Shown: positions 32,961 to 43,770 of the stretch, piece after piece | How positions within the stretch are numbered: position 1 is the first letter of the stretch | Layout: each line of letters opens with the position of its first letter | Origin: Achromobacter seleniivolatilans | Lineage (GTDB): Bacteria > Pseudomonadota > Gammaproteobacteria > Burkholderiales > Burkholderiaceae_B | DNA length: 64,000 nt | Direction: 5' to 3' | Assembly: GCF_030864005.1 (NCBI RefSeq) | Contig: NZ_CP132976.1 | Coordinates: 2,728,001 to 2,792,000, forward strand | The notes under the pieces: model-generated | Database searches by the model: none | The model's input: only the letters and a program-made list of their open reading frames with translations | Told to the model about the DNA's origin: nothing | Translations under genes and position numbers: made by a program

Positions 32961-34118
32961 TCACAGCGTTCTGACCGTCCAGGCGCCATCCTGCAGCACC
33001 AGCTCGCGATCGCAAACAAATTCGTCCTGATCCTGCTCGTGACCGGGCAATACCTGAACGACAATTTCCCCTGACCGGCGCAGACGGCGAACCGCCTCGG
33101 TCAAGGCGGGGGCCTGCCCCCAAGGCGCGCGAACCGAACGCGCCCGTTCCGCTGGTGGCAAACCTGCCGCCAGCTTGCGTAAATCCAAACTAAAGCCAGT
33201 GGCAGGACGGGCCCGGCCGAAGGCCCGGCTGACGTCGTCATAGCGGCCACCGCTGACCAATGCGTCGTGCCAGCCTTCTGCATACAGCGCGAACTTCACG
33301 CCGGAATGGTAGCCATAGCCGCCAACATCTGCCAGATCGACACCAAAGGCGACGTTCGGCATGGCGTCCACCACCACTTGCAGCGCATCCAGCGCAGCAG
33401 CAACGCCAGGCAACAACGGCAAATCGCGGCGCGCTTCCTTAAGCACTTCCCCGCCGCCATACAAATTGGGCAGCAGCTGCAACGCCTTCAGCGTTTCAGC
33501 GCGCATACCTGGCGCACGGCCGGCAAGCTCACCCAGACCCGGCACGTCTTTCTCGCGCAGCAGACGGATGATTTCTTCCGAAGACGCCAATGCAACCGGG
33601 TCCGATTCCATAATGGCGCGAACCACACCCGAATGGCACAAGTCCAGACGGGGGTTACGCACCCCGGCAATCGCCACCGTTTCCAAGACGAGCTGGATGA
33701 TTTCCAGATCAGCTTCAAAACCGGCATGCCCGTAGATCTCGGCACCGATCTGCAACAGCTCGCGGCTGGACAGCAAGTCCGCCGGCCGGGCGTGCAACAC
33801 GTTGCCGCAATAGCACAGGCGGGTTACGCCGGCACGGTTCAACAAGTGCGCATCAATACGCGTGACCTGAGGAGTCATGTCCGCACGCACACCAAGCGTG
33901 CGGCCAGTCAGCTGGTCGACCAGCTTGCAAGTGCGCAGATCCAGATCGCTGCCGGTACCCGACAGCAATGAATCAATGTATTCGACCAGGGGCGGCGCGA
34001 CCAGCTCGAAGCCGTAAGTACGGTACAAATCGAGAAGTTCGCGGCGCAATTCCTCGATGCGCCGGGCCTCTGCCGGAAGTACGTCGGCAAGGCTCTCGGG
34101 CAGCAACCAGTTACCCAT
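32961..34118 (-). CDS. hisZ: ATP phosphoribosyltransferase regulatory subunit HisZ
   Basis: A 385-residue HisRS-like protein without the anticodon-binding domain. It shows [57 protein letters not shown] and [23 protein letters not shown]. HisZ pairs with a short HisG to form the regulated first enzyme of histidine synthesis. It lies between the hfl cluster and purA. A terminator-like hairpin stands 46 bp upstream of its start with a possible competing pairing. Confidence 0.95.
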   Translation of the reverse strand: MGNWLLPESLADVLPAEARRIEELRRELLDLYRTYGFELVAPPLVEYIDSLLSGTGSDLDLRTCKLVDQLTGRTLGVRADMTPQVTRIDAHLLNRAGVTRLCYCGNVLHARPADLLSSRELLQIGAEIYGHAGFEADLEIIQLVLETVAIAGVRNPRLDLCHSGVVRAIMESDPVALASSEEIIRLLREKDVPGLGELAGRAPGMRAETLKALQLLPNLYGGGEVLKEARRDLPLLPGVAAALDALQVVVDAMPNVAFGVDLADVGGYGYHSGVKFALYAEGWHDALVSGGRYDDVSRAFGRARPATGFSLDLRKLAAGLPPAERARSVRAPWGQAPALTEAVRRLRRSGEIVVQVLPGHEQDQDEFVCDRELVLQDGAWTVRTL

Positions 34119-34163
34119 GAATGTTTACCTGAATAACGCCAAGAGATGCGTGGGCGTCGCCCA

Positions 34164-34227
34164 AACGAAAAAGCGGCTGAGGGGGCGTAAGCCCGCTCAG
34201 CCGCTGCGGAATGTTTTCTAGCTTACG
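34164..34227 (-). promoter_or_regulatory. hisZ leader with terminator-like hairpin
   Basis: On the - strand AGCGGCTGAG and CTCAGCCGCT (34172-34205) form a 10-bp stem followed by TTTTTCGTTT. Part of its loop, GCTTACG, is complementary to CGTAAGC upstream (34221-34227), so an alternative pairing could disrupt the stem. TACAAT at 34237-34232 is a possible -10 ahead of the leader. Confidence 0.55.
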
Positions 34228-34340
34228 GGGTATTGTACATGAGTCAGCGTCCGGCGCCAGCCGGATTGGCCGGAAATCAAGCCGTCCCCTATTGCCAAAC
34301 TGACGGAGCAACCTCTACCTGAGCAACCCCTTTCCCAGTA

Positions 34341-34370
34341 AAAAGCCCCTTGGAATACCAAGGGGCTTTT
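34341..34370. terminator. terminator after hflC
   Basis: AAAAGCCCCTTGG and CCAAGGGGCTTTT form a 13-bp stem with an AATA loop, symmetric in both directions, 21 bp beyond the hflC stop. Confidence 0.88.
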
Positions 34371-34390
34371 GCCAAGCTGCCAATACCGAA

Positions 34391-35293
34391 TTACTTGGTC
34401 GGAATGGTGACCGGTGCTACAGCAGCGCCAGCGGGGTCCTTCATGAACTGGAAGAAACTGGAGCTGGGATCAACCACCAGCACGTCGCCCGGCTTCGAGA
34501 ACGAAGCGCGGTAGGCTTCCAAGCTCTTGTAGTACGTGTAGAACTGCGGGTTCTTGCCATAGGCTTGAGAATAGATCGATGCTGCTGCGGCATCGCCCTC
34601 GCCCATGATGCCTTGGGCCTTGGCGTAAGCCTGGGCCACGATCACTTCGCGTTGACGATCAGCTTCAGCGCGGATCTTCTCGCCTTCGGCCGCACCAATG
34701 GAACGCAGCTCGTTAGCGACGCGCGTACGCTCCGCTTCCATGCGGCGATACACCGATTCCGAAATTTCAGGCGCGAACTCGATACGGCGCAAACGCACGT
34801 CGACGATCTGCACGCCCAAAGGCTCGGCGCGCTTGGCCACATTCGTCAGAATTTCGGCCATGATCTTGTCGCGTTCGGTCGAGACCACGTCGCGCACCGT
34901 GCGGACGTTGACCGAGGCGTTCAAAGCGTCACGAATCAGCGATTGCAGACGCTCTTGAGCGACGCGCTCGTTACCACCCGTCGAGACGTAGTATTGGCGG
35001 GGGTCCGCAATACGCCACTTGACGTACGAGTCGATCAGCAGGTTCTTCTTTTCAGAAGTCTGGATGCGTTCGGCTTCGTTGGTTTCGATGGTCAGAATGC
35101 GCTTGTCGAGCGTCACGACATTCTGGAACGGCGGCGGAGCCTTGAAGTACAGGCCGGGTTCACTAATGGTCTTGCGCACTTCACCCAGGGAGAACACCAG
35201 GGCGTAATCGCGCTCACGCACGACAAAGACGCAAGAAGAAAGGGCAGCCAGAACAATGAGCAGGCCAACCAGGATGGGCATAAAACGTTGCAT
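34391..35293 (-). CDS. hflC: HflC, FtsH protease modulator
   Basis: A 300-residue SPFH/prohibitin-family protein. One N-terminal membrane segment (residues 5-26), then the SPFH domain (FVVRERDYALVFSLGEVRKTISEPGLYFK and RILTIETNEAERIQTSEKK), then coiled coil rich in Glu/Arg/Ala (IGAAEGEKIRAEADRQREVI) and a hydrophobic end. HflC with HflK forms large periplasmic cages around the membrane protease FtsH. It starts 18 bp after hflK. Confidence 0.96.
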   Translation of the reverse strand: MQRFMPILVGLLIVLAALSSCVFVVRERDYALVFSLGEVRKTISEPGLYFKAPPPFQNVVTLDKRILTIETNEAERIQTSEKKNLLIDSYVKWRIADPRQYYVSTGGNERVAQERLQSLIRDALNASVNVRTVRDVVSTERDKIMAEILTNVAKRAEPLGVQIVDVRLRRIEFAPEISESVYRRMEAERTRVANELRSIGAAEGEKIRAEADRQREVIVAQAYAKAQGIMGEGDAAAASIYSQAYGKNPQFYTYYKSLEAYRASFSKPGDVLVVDPSSSFFQFMKDPAGAAVAPVTIPTK

Positions 35294-35311
35294 GATCAGA
35301 AATCCTCCGGG

Positions 35312-36619
35312 TTAGCGCGACGTACGGTCGCGAGGCAGCGTGTTGCTATTGCTGCTGCCGGAAGACTGAGGCACCGGTACCGCGTTGCCACGCAACGGCG
35401 GTTGAACTGGCGGACTGATCAAAGCAGGCGAACCCGGGTTGCCGACCGAACCTGACTTGCTGGCATCCTGAGCGGCCAAGTGCATGATTTTGTCCAAAGG
35501 CAGGTACAACATATTGTTGTTGCTCTTGGTGTCAACCATGACCTTGCTGGCGCGCGTGAAGATGTCCTGCATGCTTTCCAGGTACATACGTTGGCGAGTA
35601 ACCAGCGGCGCCTTCTCGTATTCACCCAGGACGCTGGTGAAGCGCGAGGTATTACCCTGCGCATCGCCCACAACCTTGGCCTTGTAACCTTCAGCCTGCT
35701 CGGTCATGCGCGACGCCTGACCACTGGCCAACGGCACAACCTGGTTGGCATACGCCTGGCCTTCGTTGATCTGACGCTCACGATCCTGACCCGCCTTGAC
35801 GGCGTCGTCAAACGCGGCTTGCACCTGCTCAGGAGGCTGCACGTTCTGAATGGCAACCGTGCTGACCTGCACGCCGGTCTGATAGCGATCCAGAATCTGC
35901 TGCATCAGCGCCTGCACCTGCGTGGCAACCGTCGTACGGCCTTCGTACAGGACGAAGTCCATCGACTGCTTGCCCACGACTTCGCGCATGGCCGTTTCAG
36001 AGGCCTGACGGACAGATTCGTCCGGGTCACGCGTCATGAAGAGGTAATCAGGGGCGCCATCGGCACGCAGGCGATACTGGACGACGAACTGCATATCGAC
36101 GATGTTCTCGTCCGTCGTGAGCATCAGCGCTTCAGGCAGAACCTTGTTGCGCGAACCGCCGCGGAAACCCACTTCGAACGTGCGCAATTGCGACACGTTG
36201 ACGATTTCCTGGCTTTGAATGGGATACGGCAGGCGCCACTGGAAACCGGCTTGCGACGTGCTTTTGTATTTGCCAAATTGGGTCACGACCGCAACCTGGC
36301 CTTCTTGCACGATATAGAAGCCGCTGGCCGCCCACACGCCCACCGCCACCAAGGCGATGACGCCCAGGCCGATGCGCGCGCCACGCGGCGATGGCGGCGT
36401 TATGCCGCCACGATTTCCGGGACGGTTGTTACCACCGCCACCGCCCTTGCGACCGAACAGCGATCCGATGCGATTATTGAAATCGCGCCAGACCTCGTCC
36501 AGGTCAGGAGGGCCGTCTCCACTGCCTTGAGGCCGCTTCGGCGGCGGCTCGGAGCCGTTGTTATTTCCACGACCCCAACCGGGGTCATTCAGATTGAAGA
36601 GTTTGATAATTCGCGGCAT
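35312..36619 (-). CDS. hflK: HflK, FtsH protease modulator
   Basis: A 435-residue partner of HflC. A Gly/Asn/Pro-rich cytoplasmic head (NNNGSEPPPKRPQGSGDGPP, GGGGGNNRPGNRGG) precedes a membrane segment near residue 85-105, then the SPFH domain with FYIVQEGQVAVVTQFGKY and a long coiled-coil tail. ATG 36619 gives the family start MPRIIKLFNLNDPGWGRG and overlaps hflX by 35 bp, which suggests coupling. Confidence 0.96.
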   Translation of the reverse strand: MPRIIKLFNLNDPGWGRGNNNGSEPPPKRPQGSGDGPPDLDEVWRDFNNRIGSLFGRKGGGGGNNRPGNRGGITPPSPRGARIGLGVIALVAVGVWAASGFYIVQEGQVAVVTQFGKYKSTSQAGFQWRLPYPIQSQEIVNVSQLRTFEVGFRGGSRNKVLPEALMLTTDENIVDMQFVVQYRLRADGAPDYLFMTRDPDESVRQASETAMREVVGKQSMDFVLYEGRTTVATQVQALMQQILDRYQTGVQVSTVAIQNVQPPEQVQAAFDDAVKAGQDRERQINEGQAYANQVVPLASGQASRMTEQAEGYKAKVVGDAQGNTSRFTSVLGEYEKAPLVTRQRMYLESMQDIFTRASKVMVDTKSNNNMLYLPLDKIMHLAAQDASKSGSVGNPGSPALISPPVQPPLRGNAVPVPQSSGSSNSNTLPRDRTSR

Positions 36620-37691
36620 TGTTTCCCACAATCTGTCCGGTCTCCGCAATTGCCCCGCGCAACGCATCCAAACCGGCGCGCTCGGTAGCGCTTACAAATA
36701 CTCGCGCAATCGTACCATGTGCATCGCGCTCCACCCGGGGTTCCAAACCAGCCCGGTCTATCTTGTTGTATACCAGAATGGTCGGCACGTCGGCCGCGCC
36801 AATTTCAGCAAGGACCTTATTGACCTCGAAAATCTGCTCATCACGCTGCGGACTAGCGGCATCAACCACATGCAGCAGCAGATCAGCGTGAACCGTTTCT
36901 TCCAGCGTGGCACGAAATGCCGCGATCAGACCGTGAGGCAGATCCCGAATAAACCCTACCGTGTCCGACACCACCACTGATCCCGCGCCTTCAATCCAAA
37001 TGCGGCGCGTGGTCGTATCCAGCGTGGCGAAGAGCTGATCGGCGGCGTAGGCGTCTCCGCGCGTCAGGGCATTGAACAGCGTGGACTTGCCCGCGTTGGT
37101 GTAGCCCACCAGCGACACCGACAGAACCCCGCCCCGGGCCCGCGCGCGGCGCTGCGTGATGCGCTGCCGTTCGACCTTGTCCAGGCGCTCTCGCACCGTT
37201 TTTACCTTGACCCCGATCATTCGGCGGTCCATTTCAAGCTGGGATTCGCCTGGCCCGCGCATCCCGATACCTCCGCGCTGGCGCTCCAAGTGGCTCCACA
37301 TACGCGTCAGACGCGTGGCCAGATGCTGCAACTGCGCCAGTTCAACTTGTAGTTTGCCTTCATGGCTCTTCGCGCGCAGGGCGAAGATATCCAGAATGAG
37401 CGCCACGCGATCCACCACGCGCAGATTGAACGCGCGCTCCAGATTACGCTGCTGCGCCGGCGACAGGGGCTGATCGAACAGCACGATATCGGCCAGCAAG
37501 GCTTGCGCCATCGCGACACCTTCGTCTGCCTTGCCTGAACCAATGAAAAATTTTGCGTCGGGCCGGTCGCGCCGGGCAGTCAAGGTGCCGACGACTTCAG
37601 CGCCCGCGCCCTTGGCCAGCATGGCGAATTCCTCGGCATGGGCTGTGAAGTCCGGGTCCCCCAGATCAACACTGATAATCAGAGCGCGCAT
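36585..37691 (-). CDS. hflX: ribosome-rescue GTPase HflX
   Basis: A 368-residue GTPase. The N-terminal nucleotide-binding-like domain is followed by the Gly-rich RGGIGMRGPGESQLEMDRR linker and the G domain with P-loop GYTNAGKST (about 196-204), SDTVGFIRDLPHGLI and NKID. HflX splits stalled ribosomes in stress. It lies between hfq and hflK as in many proteobacteria. A GC hairpin stands between it and hfq. Confidence 0.96.
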   Translation of the reverse strand: MRALIISVDLGDPDFTAHAEEFAMLAKGAGAEVVGTLTARRDRPDAKFFIGSGKADEGVAMAQALLADIVLFDQPLSPAQQRNLERAFNLRVVDRVALILDIFALRAKSHEGKLQVELAQLQHLATRLTRMWSHLERQRGGIGMRGPGESQLEMDRRMIGVKVKTVRERLDKVERQRITQRRARARGGVLSVSLVGYTNAGKSTLFNALTRGDAYAADQLFATLDTTTRRIWIEGAGSVVVSDTVGFIRDLPHGLIAAFRATLEETVHADLLLHVVDAASPQRDEQIFEVNKVLAEIGAADVPTILVYNKIDRAGLEPRVERDAHGTIARVFVSATERAGLDALRGAIAETGQIVGNNAANYQTLQSE

Positions 37692-37722
37692 ACATGCACC
37701 ATATTGGAGCCAAAGCGAAAAT

Positions 37723-37750
37723 GCCCGCCGACGTCAACCGTCCGGCGGGC
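37723..37750 (-). terminator. hairpin between hfq and hflX
   Basis: On the - strand GCCCGCCG and CGGCGGGC form an 8-bp stem with a 12-nt loop, followed by ATTTTCG. It may partly terminate hfq transcripts, giving more Hfq than HflX. Confidence 0.55.
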
Positions 37751-37775
37751 AAAAAAAGGTAAAGCGGGAGCGAGA

Positions 37776-38012
37776 TTACTCAGCAGGGACTTCCACCTGA
37801 AAGTTGACGGCGCGGGCGGGAACAACGGTGGAAATGGCGTGCTTGTAGACCATTTGCGTGACCGTGTTACGCAGCAGCACCACGTACTGATCAAAAGATT
37901 CGATTTGCCCTTGAAGCTTGATACCGTTCACCAAGTAAATCGACACGGGCACATGATCTTTGCGCAGCGTGTTCAGGAACGGATCTTGCAGAGTTTGCCC
38001 TTTATTGCTCAT
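37776..38012 (-). CDS. hfq: RNA chaperone Hfq
   Basis: The 78-residue product [42 protein letters not shown] and [15 protein letters not shown] is a canonical Hfq with both Sm motifs and YKHA. It forms a hexameric ring that matches small RNAs to mRNAs. The C-terminal tail is short. It is followed by a partial terminator and hflX. Confidence 0.98.
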   Translation of the reverse strand: MSNKGQTLQDPFLNTLRKDHVPVSIYLVNGIKLQGQIESFDQYVVLLRNTVTQMVYKHAISTVVPARAVNFQVEVPAE

Positions 38013-38169
38013 TGGCCAGGCTCCATTTGTTTGTTATTGAGTAGTGATGTGCTTTTTGAACTGGTGGTGCACACCGAAACACGTACTCTACAGGGTTTTC
38101 CCGGCCCGTGCTACTTGGCCAGGAAGCAAAAATGACACCAGAGTTTTCAAGTTGGAAAGGCTCTGATTC

Positions 38170-39243
38170 TTACGCTTGCAGGACCTCCGCGAGCCCTTTC
38201 AGCAGCAGGTCAACCTGCTCATCCGTGCCCACGGTAATGCGAAGAAACTGATCGATGCGGGCATGACGGAAATGGCGCACGATGATGCTGCGCTCACGCA
38301 AGGCGGCGGCCAGACCCGAAGCCTCTTTGGAGGGGTGCCGCGCGAACACGAAATTCGCGGCCGACGGCAGCACTTCAAAACCCAAGGACTCCAGGCCCGC
38401 CGTCATCCGCGACCGGGTGTCGATCACAGCTTGGCGAGTCTTCTCAAAGTACTCTGTATCTTCCAACGCCGCTACTGCGCCGGCGGCTGCCAGACGATCG
38501 ATGGGGTAGGAGTTGAAACTGTTCTTTACGCGCTCGAGCCCGTCGATGAGTTCGGCGCTTCCTACAGCGAAGCCCACGCGCAATCCGGCCAGAGAACGCG
38601 ACTTGGACAAGGTCTGCACCACCAGCAGATTGTCATATCGGGCAATCAGGCCAATCGCCGATTCGCCGCCGAAATCCACATAAGCTTCATCCACGACCAC
38701 AACCGAGTCGGGATTGCCCGCCACGATACGTTCAACCTCTGCCAAGGTCAGCGCCGTACCCGTCGGAGCATTGGGATTGGGGAAAATGATGGCGCCTGCC
38801 TGCCCGTTGCGCCCCGGCAGATAGTCTTCGACATCAATGCGGAAGTCAGAGGTCAACGGCACCGTTTCATATTCGATGCCATACAGGCCGCAATACACCG
38901 GATAAAAGCTGTAGGTGATATCCGGGAAACGCAGCGGGCGATCGTGCTTGAGCAACGCCAGGAAGGCATGCGCCAGCACTTCGTCGGAACCATTGCCCAC
39001 GAACACTTGGGCCTGCTCCACTCCCACCGTCGACGCAATTGCCTGACGCAAACGGTCTGACGAGGGGTCCGGGTACAACTTAAGCGTGTCGTCGCAAGCT
39101 GCGCGGATGGCATCGAGCACCTTGGGCGATGGGCCGTAAGGATGCTCGTTGGTGTTCAGCTTGATGAGATTCTGAAGCTTGGGCTGCTCGCCCGGGACGT
39201 ACGGACTGAGCGTCCCGACGACGGGACTCCAGAAGCGGCTCAT
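38170..39243 (-). CDS. hisC: histidinol-phosphate aminotransferase
   Basis: A 357-residue PLP aminotransferase. It has [36 protein letters not shown], the NPNAPTG motif, VDEAYVDFG and the PLP lysine segment [14 protein letters not shown]. It converts imidazole acetol phosphate to histidinol phosphate in histidine synthesis. It starts 3 bp after der on the same strand, and does not lie in a his operon. Confidence 0.95.
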   Translation of the reverse strand: MSRFWSPVVGTLSPYVPGEQPKLQNLIKLNTNEHPYGPSPKVLDAIRAACDDTLKLYPDPSSDRLRQAIASTVGVEQAQVFVGNGSDEVLAHAFLALLKHDRPLRFPDITYSFYPVYCGLYGIEYETVPLTSDFRIDVEDYLPGRNGQAGAIIFPNPNAPTGTALTLAEVERIVAGNPDSVVVVDEAYVDFGGESAIGLIARYDNLLVVQTLSKSRSLAGLRVGFAVGSAELIDGLERVKNSFNSYPIDRLAAAGAVAALEDTEYFEKTRQAVIDTRSRMTAGLESLGFEVLPSAANFVFARHPSKEASGLAAALRERSIIVRHFRHARIDQFLRITVGTDEQVDLLLKGLAEVLQA

Positions 39244-39246
39244 GAA

Positions 39247-40599
39247 TCAGTCTTCCTGCGCGTAGGGGTTGTGCGATGACTTGAATTCGATACGCAGCGG
39301 CGTGCCGGCCAGATCGAACGCGTTGCGGAAACGCGTTTCCAGGTAACGGCGATAGGAATCCGGAATGGCATCCAGCGCGTTGCCGTGAATAACGACCAGC
39401 GGCGGATTCTGGCCACCTTGGTGCGCATAGCGCATCTTGGGGCGGAAGATGCCCTTGCGGGGTGGCGGCTGCTGCTCGACAGCGGCCTGCAACTCACGCG
39501 TCAGCTTGGGCGTGGACAGCTTGGCGAACGCCGCGGCGTGGGCCGAATTGATGGACTTCAGCAGCGGTTTGATACCCTGGCCGCGCAGGGCCGAAATGGT
39601 GTGCACGCGGGCGAACGACAAAAAGCGCAGCTTGCGCGCGAAATCGCGTTCAATGCGTTCCTTTTCTTCGCCGTCCAGACCATCCCACTTATTGATGGCA
39701 ACGACCACTGCGCGACCGGTTTCCAGCACGAAACCCGCAATGTGGGCGTCCTGCTCGGAAACTTCGGTTTGCGCGTCCAGCATCAGCAGTACGACGTTGC
39801 AAGCCTCAATGGCCTGCAACGTCTTGATGACGGAGAATTTTTCAACCGCTTCGAACACCTTGCCGCGCTTACGCAAACCCGCAGTGTCGATCAAGGTATA
39901 GCGGCGGCCGTCTCGATCAAAGTCGATTTCGATGGCGTCGCGGGTGGTGCCCGGCAAGTCGAACGCGATCACGCGCTCTTCGCCCATCAGCGTGTTGATC
40001 AGCGTCGATTTACCCACGTTGGGACGGCCCACGATTGCCAGCTTGATGCGGTGATCGTGTTCGCCTTCTTCGGGAACTTCCTCTTCAGAGGGCGGCTCGG
40101 CCAGATCCTTCAGAGCAAGCTCGATCAGGTCAACGATGCCATCACCGTGCGCCGCAGAAATCGGATAGGGCTGACCCAGACCGAGTTCATGGAACTCGGA
40201 AATGGCAGCGCCCAAACCCATGCCTTCCGCTTTATTCACGGCCAGCAGCACGCGCTGTTGACCGGATTTACGCAACAATTTGGCGATTTCGTGGTCATGC
40301 GCGTTCAGGCCGGCGCGCGCGTCGACCAGAAACACCACGACATCCGCCTCGGCGATGGCCTGCCGGGTCTGGCGAGCCATCTCCAGCAGGATACCGTCCT
40401 TGGCAACGGGTTCGAATCCGCCTGTATCGATAGCGATGAACGGGATCTCGCCTACCCTGCCCTCACCGTAATGGCGATCGCGGGTCAGGCCGGAAAAATC
40501 GGCCACCAGTGCGGCGCGCGATCGCGTCAGGCGGTTGAAAAGGGTCGACTTCCCCACATTGGGGCGACCGACCAGGGCAACGACAGGCTTGAAAGACAC
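39247..40599 (-). CDS. der: ribosome-assembly GTPase Der (EngA)
   Basis: A 450-residue GTPase with two G domains in tandem, each with a [10 protein letters not shown]-loop (residues 11-19 and about 185-193), DTGGF and DTAGL switch motifs, and NKxD-type motifs (NKAEG, NKWDG), followed by a KH-like domain ([23 protein letters not shown]). Der matures the 50S subunit. It lies after bamB in the same direction. Confidence 0.97.
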   Translation of the reverse strand: MSFKPVVALVGRPNVGKSTLFNRLTRSRAALVADFSGLTRDRHYGEGRVGEIPFIAIDTGGFEPVAKDGILLEMARQTRQAIAEADVVVFLVDARAGLNAHDHEIAKLLRKSGQQRVLLAVNKAEGMGLGAAISEFHELGLGQPYPISAAHGDGIVDLIELALKDLAEPPSEEEVPEEGEHDHRIKLAIVGRPNVGKSTLINTLMGEERVIAFDLPGTTRDAIEIDFDRDGRRYTLIDTAGLRKRGKVFEAVEKFSVIKTLQAIEACNVVLLMLDAQTEVSEQDAHIAGFVLETGRAVVVAINKWDGLDGEEKERIERDFARKLRFLSFARVHTISALRGQGIKPLLKSINSAHAAAFAKLSTPKLTRELQAAVEQQPPPRKGIFRPKMRYAHQGGQNPPLVVIHGNALDAIPDSYRRYLETRFRNAFDLAGTPLRIEFKSSHNPYAQED

Positions 40600-40624
40600 G
40601 GTGTAAGGCTTTGTTCTATAGGTT

Positions 40625-41782
40625 TTAGTTGGCGCCGATCATAACGAGATTGCCATTACCCGTCTGGACCAGCACACCTTGGGGGGTGGTTTGCGGCGGC
40701 GAAACGACGGCGCCTCCACCCACGGACAGCCGTGCCATCAGGCTGCCATCACTACGCGACAGGAAGTGCAAATAGCCTTCCAGATCGCCAACTGCCAGTG
40801 CGCCGCCGAGCATTGCCGGTGCTGTGACCTGACGATTCTTCAGCGCTGCCTGCTTCCAGACGTTGCCGCCATTATCCAGCGCAAACGCATTGACCACGCT
40901 GTTTTGGTCCGCCGAGTAGACAAAGCGGTCATCCAACGTCAAACCGCTGACGCTGGAATAGTCTTTGGCCCAGAGCGGGCGGCCGCCGGCCGTCACGTCA
41001 AAGCAAACGATACGTCCTTGGTAAGCGACGCCGCAAAGGAGACTACCCGCGATACGGGGCGCGCCAACCACATCGGTCAGGCGTTCCAGATCGCTGGCGC
41101 CGCGCGGTGTTGCCACGGTGCCTTCCCACTGCACGTTACCACTATCGGAAGCAATCGCCATCAGCTTACCGCCGGGCAGGCCGGTAATGACCAGACCTTC
41201 GGCCAACACCATCTGCGACACGCTGCGCAAAGCGAGCGACGGGCCTGGGCGCTGCACGTTCCAGACACGTTCGCCGCTGTTGGCGTCGAATGCCTGAATG
41301 CGATAGTCGCCGCTGCGGACCACGACAATGCCATAACCCACGACCGGGGGGATCGAAACGTCGCTAGTGGCGCGGACCTTCCACTTCACTTTGCCCGTTT
41401 CGTCGAAGGCGATGACATCGCCATCTGGCGAGGCAACGGCGGTAGTGGTGCCATCGCTGCCAGCGCCAGCCGACAGTTTGCCGTCGGTCTTCGCCTTCCA
41501 CAGAGGACGGCCGCTTTGCAGATCAAACTTACCCACCGAGCCATCGGGCGTGGCGGCGTAGACCGCGCTGCCCAAGACCGTGGGCGCAAACCCCAGGCCG
41601 GAACCGCTGCCAATCGACGTGGACCAAACTTGATGGACGGACATGCCGGCCTTGTACTCCGTCAGCGGAGCGGGGTCGTAGCGGCCGTCATCGTGGGAAA
41701 ACAAACCGCATCCGCCCAGGGCAAGCAAGCTTGCCAGGCAGACGGCGCCACGCCACGTACGACCAGGTGCAAATTTACGCAT
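40625..41782 (-). CDS. bamB: outer-membrane assembly lipoprotein BamB
   Basis: A 385-residue lipoprotein with signal [10 protein letters not shown] (lipid Cys at about 25) and an eight-bladed beta-propeller of PQQ-type repeats such as [20 protein letters not shown] and [16 protein letters not shown]. BamB assists BamA in inserting outer-membrane proteins. ATG 41782 has GGAG 10 bp upstream; GTG 41791, overlapping the previous stop, is an alternative that adds three residues. Confidence 0.95.
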   Translation of the reverse strand: MRKFAPGRTWRGAVCLASLLALGGCGLFSHDDGRYDPAPLTEYKAGMSVHQVWSTSIGSGSGLGFAPTVLGSAVYAATPDGSVGKFDLQSGRPLWKAKTDGKLSAGAGSDGTTTAVASPDGDVIAFDETGKVKWKVRATSDVSIPPVVGYGIVVVRSGDYRIQAFDANSGERVWNVQRPGPSLALRSVSQMVLAEGLVITGLPGGKLMAIASDSGNVQWEGTVATPRGASDLERLTDVVGAPRIAGSLLCGVAYQGRIVCFDVTAGGRPLWAKDYSSVSGLTLDDRFVYSADQNSVVNAFALDNGGNVWKQAALKNRQVTAPAMLGGALAVGDLEGYLHFLSRSDGSLMARLSVGGGAVVSPPQTTPQGVLVQTGNGNLVMIGAN

Positions 41783-41787
41783 TACAG

Positions 41788-42426
41788 TCACGCTCCGCTC
41801 AGGGCATCCAATTTCAATTGCACAACCTGGGTCAACGGGTTTGCCGACCCCAGGCCATCAATAGCGCTTTGCCATGCCGCACGCGCCTCTTCACGCTTGC
41901 CTTGGGCCGCGAGAATATCGCCACGGCGATCGGCGAACAAGGACGCAAAGGCGGCGGGCGGGTTATTCAGTTGCGCCAGCGCGGCATCGTATTGCTTCTG
42001 GTCCAGCAGCATGCCGGCCAGGCGCAGACGAGCCACGGCTTGCATGGACGGGTTCTTGCCCTGCCCTGCCAGCCATTCGAGTTGCTCACGGGCGCCAGCC
42101 TCATCCTTCTGCGCTTGCAGAGCCTGCGCGGCGACCAGCGCGCCGCGTGCGGCATAGCCCGTGGCCGGGTACTGGTCACGCAGCGTAGCGGCCGCGGTCT
42201 TGATGCGCACCGACGAATCCGCGCCACCCAGGCGGGCCGCGTCTTCCAGTGCTTCGAAGTAGCCCATGGCCTGATTCGCGCGGTGCGACTGATACGCCTT
42301 CCAGCCCCACCAGCCGCCCCAAGCCAATGCCACTGCGGCAAACAGCGTGACGACCAGCGTGCCGTAACGGGCCCACCAGGCCTTGATTGCGTCCAGTTTT
42401 TCCTGTTCTTCGAGATCGTATGCCAT
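41788..42426 (-). CDS. yfgM: YfgM-like tetratricopeptide membrane protein
   Basis: A 212-residue protein with an N-terminal acidic segment (AYDLEEQEKLDAIKAWW), one membrane segment (about 22-44) and a periplasmic TPR-like helical domain (ALEDAARLGG to LDALSGA). YfgM binds the SecYEG translocon and periplasmic chaperones. It lies between hisS (3 bp) and bamB, the standard order. Confidence 0.92.
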   Translation of the reverse strand: MAYDLEEQEKLDAIKAWWARYGTLVVTLFAAVALAWGGWWGWKAYQSHRANQAMGYFEALEDAARLGGADSSVRIKTAAATLRDQYPATGYAARGALVAAQALQAQKDEAGAREQLEWLAGQGKNPSMQAVARLRLAGMLLDQKQYDAALAQLNNPPAAFASLFADRRGDILAAQGKREEARAAWQSAIDGLGSANPLTQVVQLKLDALSGA

Positions 42427-42429
42427 GCC

Positions 42430-43725
42430 TTAACCCTTGTTGTTCAGTAGCGCAGCCAAAGCCGCCAACGGGACTTGTTGTTGTGCGGTTTCGCCTTGTG
42501 CATCCGCGCGCAAGTATTTGACGCTGGCGGTCTGCGAGGCGACTTCGTCGGCGCCAAGAATAACCGCAACGCGGGCGCCGCTGGCATCGGCACGCTTGAA
42601 TTGGGACTTAAAGCCGGCCGAACCGGCATGCACGATGACCGACAAACCGGCGTCGCGCAGATCTTCGCCCACGCGGGCGGCAAGACGCTGCGCATCTTCG
42701 CCCTGATGCACGATGTAGACATCGCATTCCGCCGGCGCGTCGATCTGTACGCTTTGCTCCCACAGATCAAGCAGGCGCTCCATGCCAATCGCGAAGCCGA
42801 CGGCGGGCGCGGGCTTGCCGCCCAGCAATTCCACCAAGCCGTCGTAGCGGCCACCGCCGCACACCGTGCCTTGGGAACCCAGGCGATCCGTGACCCACTC
42901 AAACACGGTCAGGTTGTAGTAGTCCAGCCCGCGCACCAGGCGGGGATTCAGACGGTATTCGATACCTGCGTCGGCCAGGCACTGGCACACGCCATCAAAG
43001 TGAGCGCGGGACTCTTCGCCCAGGAAATCGAACAGGCGCGGGGCGCTGTCAGCCATTTCCTGCATGGCGGGATTCTTGGTGTCCAGCACGCGCAGCGGAT
43101 TGCTGTACATGCGGCGCTGGCCATCTTCGTCCAGGATGTCGCGGTGCTTTTCCAAGTGCTCGATCAAGGCGGCGCGATGAGCGGCGCGCTCGGCAGGCTG
43201 ACCCAACGAGTTCAGTTCCAGCCGGATGTCCTTCAAGCCCAACAACTTCCAGAGGCGGCCCAGCATGACGATCAGCTCGGCATCCACATCGGGGCCGACA
43301 AAGCCCAGGGCTTCAACGTCGATCTGGTGGAACTGGCGATAGCGGCCGCGCTGCGGGCGCTCGTGGCGGAACACCGGGCCAATCGAGTAGACGCGCTGCG
43401 GGCGGTCGTACAGCAGGTTGTGTTCGATGGACGCGCGCACGATACCCGCTGTCATTTCGGGACGCATCGTCAGCGATTCGCCATTGAGCGCATCGGTGAA
43501 CGTGTACATCTCTTTTTCGACGATATCGGTGACTTCGCCAATGCCGCGCGCGAACAGACGCGTATGCTCAAGCACCGGCGTGCGCACATTGCGATAGCCG
43601 TAGCCGCGCAGCCAGCCGCGCACGATTTCCTCGAATTGCTCCCAGCGGGCGCTTGCCCCCGGCAACAGGTCATTCATGCCGCGTATGGCGGCCACTTTTT
43701 GGAAAGCTTGAGTCATCTTGATCAT
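42430..43725 (-). CDS. hisS: histidyl-tRNA synthetase
   Basis: A 431-residue class II synthetase with RGMNDLLPG at the start, [13 protein letters not shown] (motif 2 region), [19 protein letters not shown], the HisA-type [14 protein letters not shown] and [10 protein letters not shown]. The anticodon-binding domain is C-terminal. It charges tRNA-His. ATG 43725 and ATG 43716 are both possible; the family motif begins shortly after either. Confidence 0.97.
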   Translation of the reverse strand: MIKMTQAFQKVAAIRGMNDLLPGASARWEQFEEIVRGWLRGYGYRNVRTPVLEHTRLFARGIGEVTDIVEKEMYTFTDALNGESLTMRPEMTAGIVRASIEHNLLYDRPQRVYSIGPVFRHERPQRGRYRQFHQIDVEALGFVGPDVDAELIVMLGRLWKLLGLKDIRLELNSLGQPAERAAHRAALIEHLEKHRDILDEDGQRRMYSNPLRVLDTKNPAMQEMADSAPRLFDFLGEESRAHFDGVCQCLADAGIEYRLNPRLVRGLDYYNLTVFEWVTDRLGSQGTVCGGGRYDGLVELLGGKPAPAVGFAIGMERLLDLWEQSVQIDAPAECDVYIVHQGEDAQRLAARVGEDLRDAGLSVIVHAGSAGFKSQFKRADASGARVAVILGADEVASQTASVKYLRADAQGETAQQQVPLAALAALLNNKG

Positions 43726-43770
43726 GCCGTCACACGCACCTGCCGGCGCGGTAGCGGCTACACCCTTACT

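Noticed and set aside
34111..34311. 66-codon frame between hisZ and hflC
   Set aside because: It overlaps a terminator and a putative leader hairpin and shows no protein-like pattern; the membrane protein often found here in relatives is not recognisable in it.
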